64,000 nucleotides of DNA from Campylobacter showae (GTDB taxonomy: Bacteria; Campylobacterota; Campylobacteria; Campylobacterales; Campylobacteraceae): the NCBI RefSeq assembly GCF_900699785.1, contig NZ_LR535679.1, forward strand, positions 992,001 to 1,056,000, in the 5' to 3' direction. Shown here one piece after another: positions 62,970 to 64,000 of the stretch; within the stretch, counting starts at the first letter, position 1; each line of letters starts with the position of its first letter. The translations under genes were made by a program, and so were the position numbers. The notes under the pieces are model-generated. The model did not search any database. It worked only from the letters and a program-made list of their open reading frames with translations, and had not been told where the DNA came from.

Positions 62970-64000
62970 TTAATAGTTAAAGATATTCGGATCGATCACC
63001 ATCGCGCGGTAGGCTACGTCGTCTCTAGACGCCGACTCCACGTCCATCTCAAATTTGACGTCGTTGCTCTTCGGATCGATCTCCACGAGCACCATTTTGA
63101 TCGTCTTATCGGGCTTTAACAGATAGACGTTCGAGCTTGAGATGAAGTACGTGCTTTTATCCTTTTGCCACTCCACGATGCTAGTAACCGCGCTATAGAA
63201 GTCAAATCCGCGCTCCTTGCCAAACTCCCACGTCTGCTCGACGGTGCCCTTTTTCTCGTCGATCTTGTACTCGACTGCGCGAGAGTATTTTTCCTCTTTT
63301 AGCGCAGGCTGCTCCATGCCTCGGCCGTCGCCGTTGTCAAATACGCTGATGTGCTTTACAGAGCCCTTGTTATCATAGCGCGGAGTGAGCCACGCGGTGT
63401 GCTGCGTCCACGACCAGTCGAAATCGCCCTCGCATTTTGAGTTTTCGCATTTGATTTTGTTGCCGTTTTTATCCACGGGCACTAGCACTTTTTCTTTAAA
63501 GTCCGCACTCCAGCCCTCAGGACTTGCTAGGATCCATTTTACCTTTTTGTCGCGGCCGATCTTAACGATGCCTTGGTGGCGAAGCGAGAGGATGATGCCG
63601 TCGTCGCTAGGATCGTGCGAGATCGAGTTTACGTGCGCCCAGTTGCGTCCCGTGCCGGTCGAGGTCACGTCGCCGAATGGCAGATCGTCGCTGATTTTGA
63701 TCTCTTTGGCGTCCATGTCGATATTTAGGCACACGGCGCGAGCGTCAAGAGCCTTGATGAGGTTGCTGCGGTAGACGTTTTTGCCGAAAATTTCATTCAG
63801 ATCCCACTCGTCCACGACCTTGCCGCTGCCGTCCACTTCGATGATATGATCTCTGATCGTGTGCGAGAGCCTGCCATCTGCGTGGTGGTAGTTGTACTTA
63901 CCGACGCGAAGCAGTAAGTGATCATTTTTTAGCGGCATTACTTCGTGGCTAAGATCGATGTAGCCGCGCGGCAGCTCGCGATTATACACCTCCTTGCCCA
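62970..64000 (-). CDS. assT: Arylsulfate sulfotransferase, copy 2 (5' end outside window)
   Basis: The frame is open to the right edge; about the last 343 residues are visible. NWAHVNS, SLRHQ and WTQHTAW preserve the catalytic set, and much of the sequence parallels copy 1 (VKIGRDKKVKWI). Differences include RHQG instead of RHQD and a shorter Cys loop (CENSKC). The ending DPNIFNY differs from copy 1. It is an anciently diverged paralogue. Confidence 0.9.
   Translation of the reverse strand, partial: GKEVYNRELPRGYIDLSHEVMPLKNDHLLLRVGKYNYHHADGRLSHTIRDHIIEVDGSGKVVDEWDLNEIFGKNVYRSNLIKALDARAVCLNIDMDAKEIKISDDLPFGDVTSTGTGRNWAHVNSISHDPSDDGIILSLRHQGIVKIGRDKKVKWILASPEGWSADFKEKVLVPVDKNGNKIKCENSKCEGDFDWSWTQHTAWLTPRYDNKGSVKHISVFDNGDGRGMEQPALKEEKYSRAVEYKIDEKKGTVEQTWEFGKERGFDFYSAVTSIVEWQKDKSTYFISSSNVYLLKPDKTIKMVLVEIDPKSNDVKFEMDVESASRDDVAYRAMVIDPNIFNY

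Overview
The window looks like a chromosome segment from an oral- or gut-type Campylobacter with a fairly high GC content, close in style to the showae/rectus/curvus group. The evidence is the combination of arylsulfate sulfotransferase with DsbA/DsbI, paired DUF2393 genes, an ArsS-like histidine kinase, a Cee-like siderophore esterase, a Tat-exported flavoprotein with a small multiheme c-type cytochrome, and the very frequent AAATTT words. The species is an inference. Core blocks (about 7.3-8.7 kb, 12.1-16.3 kb, 37.8-59.7 kb and 61.5-64 kb) are clearly richer in GC than the islands between them.

Left end (1-7.25 kb): a graveyard of gene fragments, then an AT-rich five-gene operon of Firmicute style. 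It encodes a FecCD-type permease, an ATPase, an aldo/keto reductase, a substrate-binding lipoprotein and an FmdE-like protein, and it ends at a good terminator. An IS3 remnant lies at its right flank. The junction with the core cuts off ttdB, leaving L-tartrate dehydratase without its beta subunit. Between ttdA and the lar genes sits an AT-rich cassette of four tightly packed genes (GNAT-PUA-like fusion, ASCH protein, membrane-anchored unknown, GNAT) beside a phage tail gpD remnant. This cassette is the best candidate for an undescribed system. The lar operon (larA-larC-larE-larB) follows, for lactate racemase and its nickel-pincer cofactor.

16.3-37.6 kb is accessory DNA: remnants of ISL3, IS256 and IS1595-type elements, a type III restriction fragment and a broken AAA ATPase. 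It also holds a ColE1-like mobilisation module with two genes overprinted inside the relaxase, an AbiE-like toxin-antitoxin pair next to an integrase, and a split tRNA 3' half. Further on are an octanucleotide repeat array, a decayed type I secretion operon, an EF-hand-like protein, and ParE- and HicAB-type toxin-antitoxin pairs.

37.8-64 kb is mostly core: a TonB receptor with a periplasmic esterase; a respiratory unit (flavoprotein, pentaheme cytochrome, porin) divergent from a two-component system; two DUF2393 genes; hisIE with long low-complexity inserts; an SPFH protein; ilvE; DUF3737; and two arylsulfotransferase-DsbA modules around a second two-component system and an AT-rich P-loop ATPase. 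The second arylsulfotransferase gene runs off the right edge.
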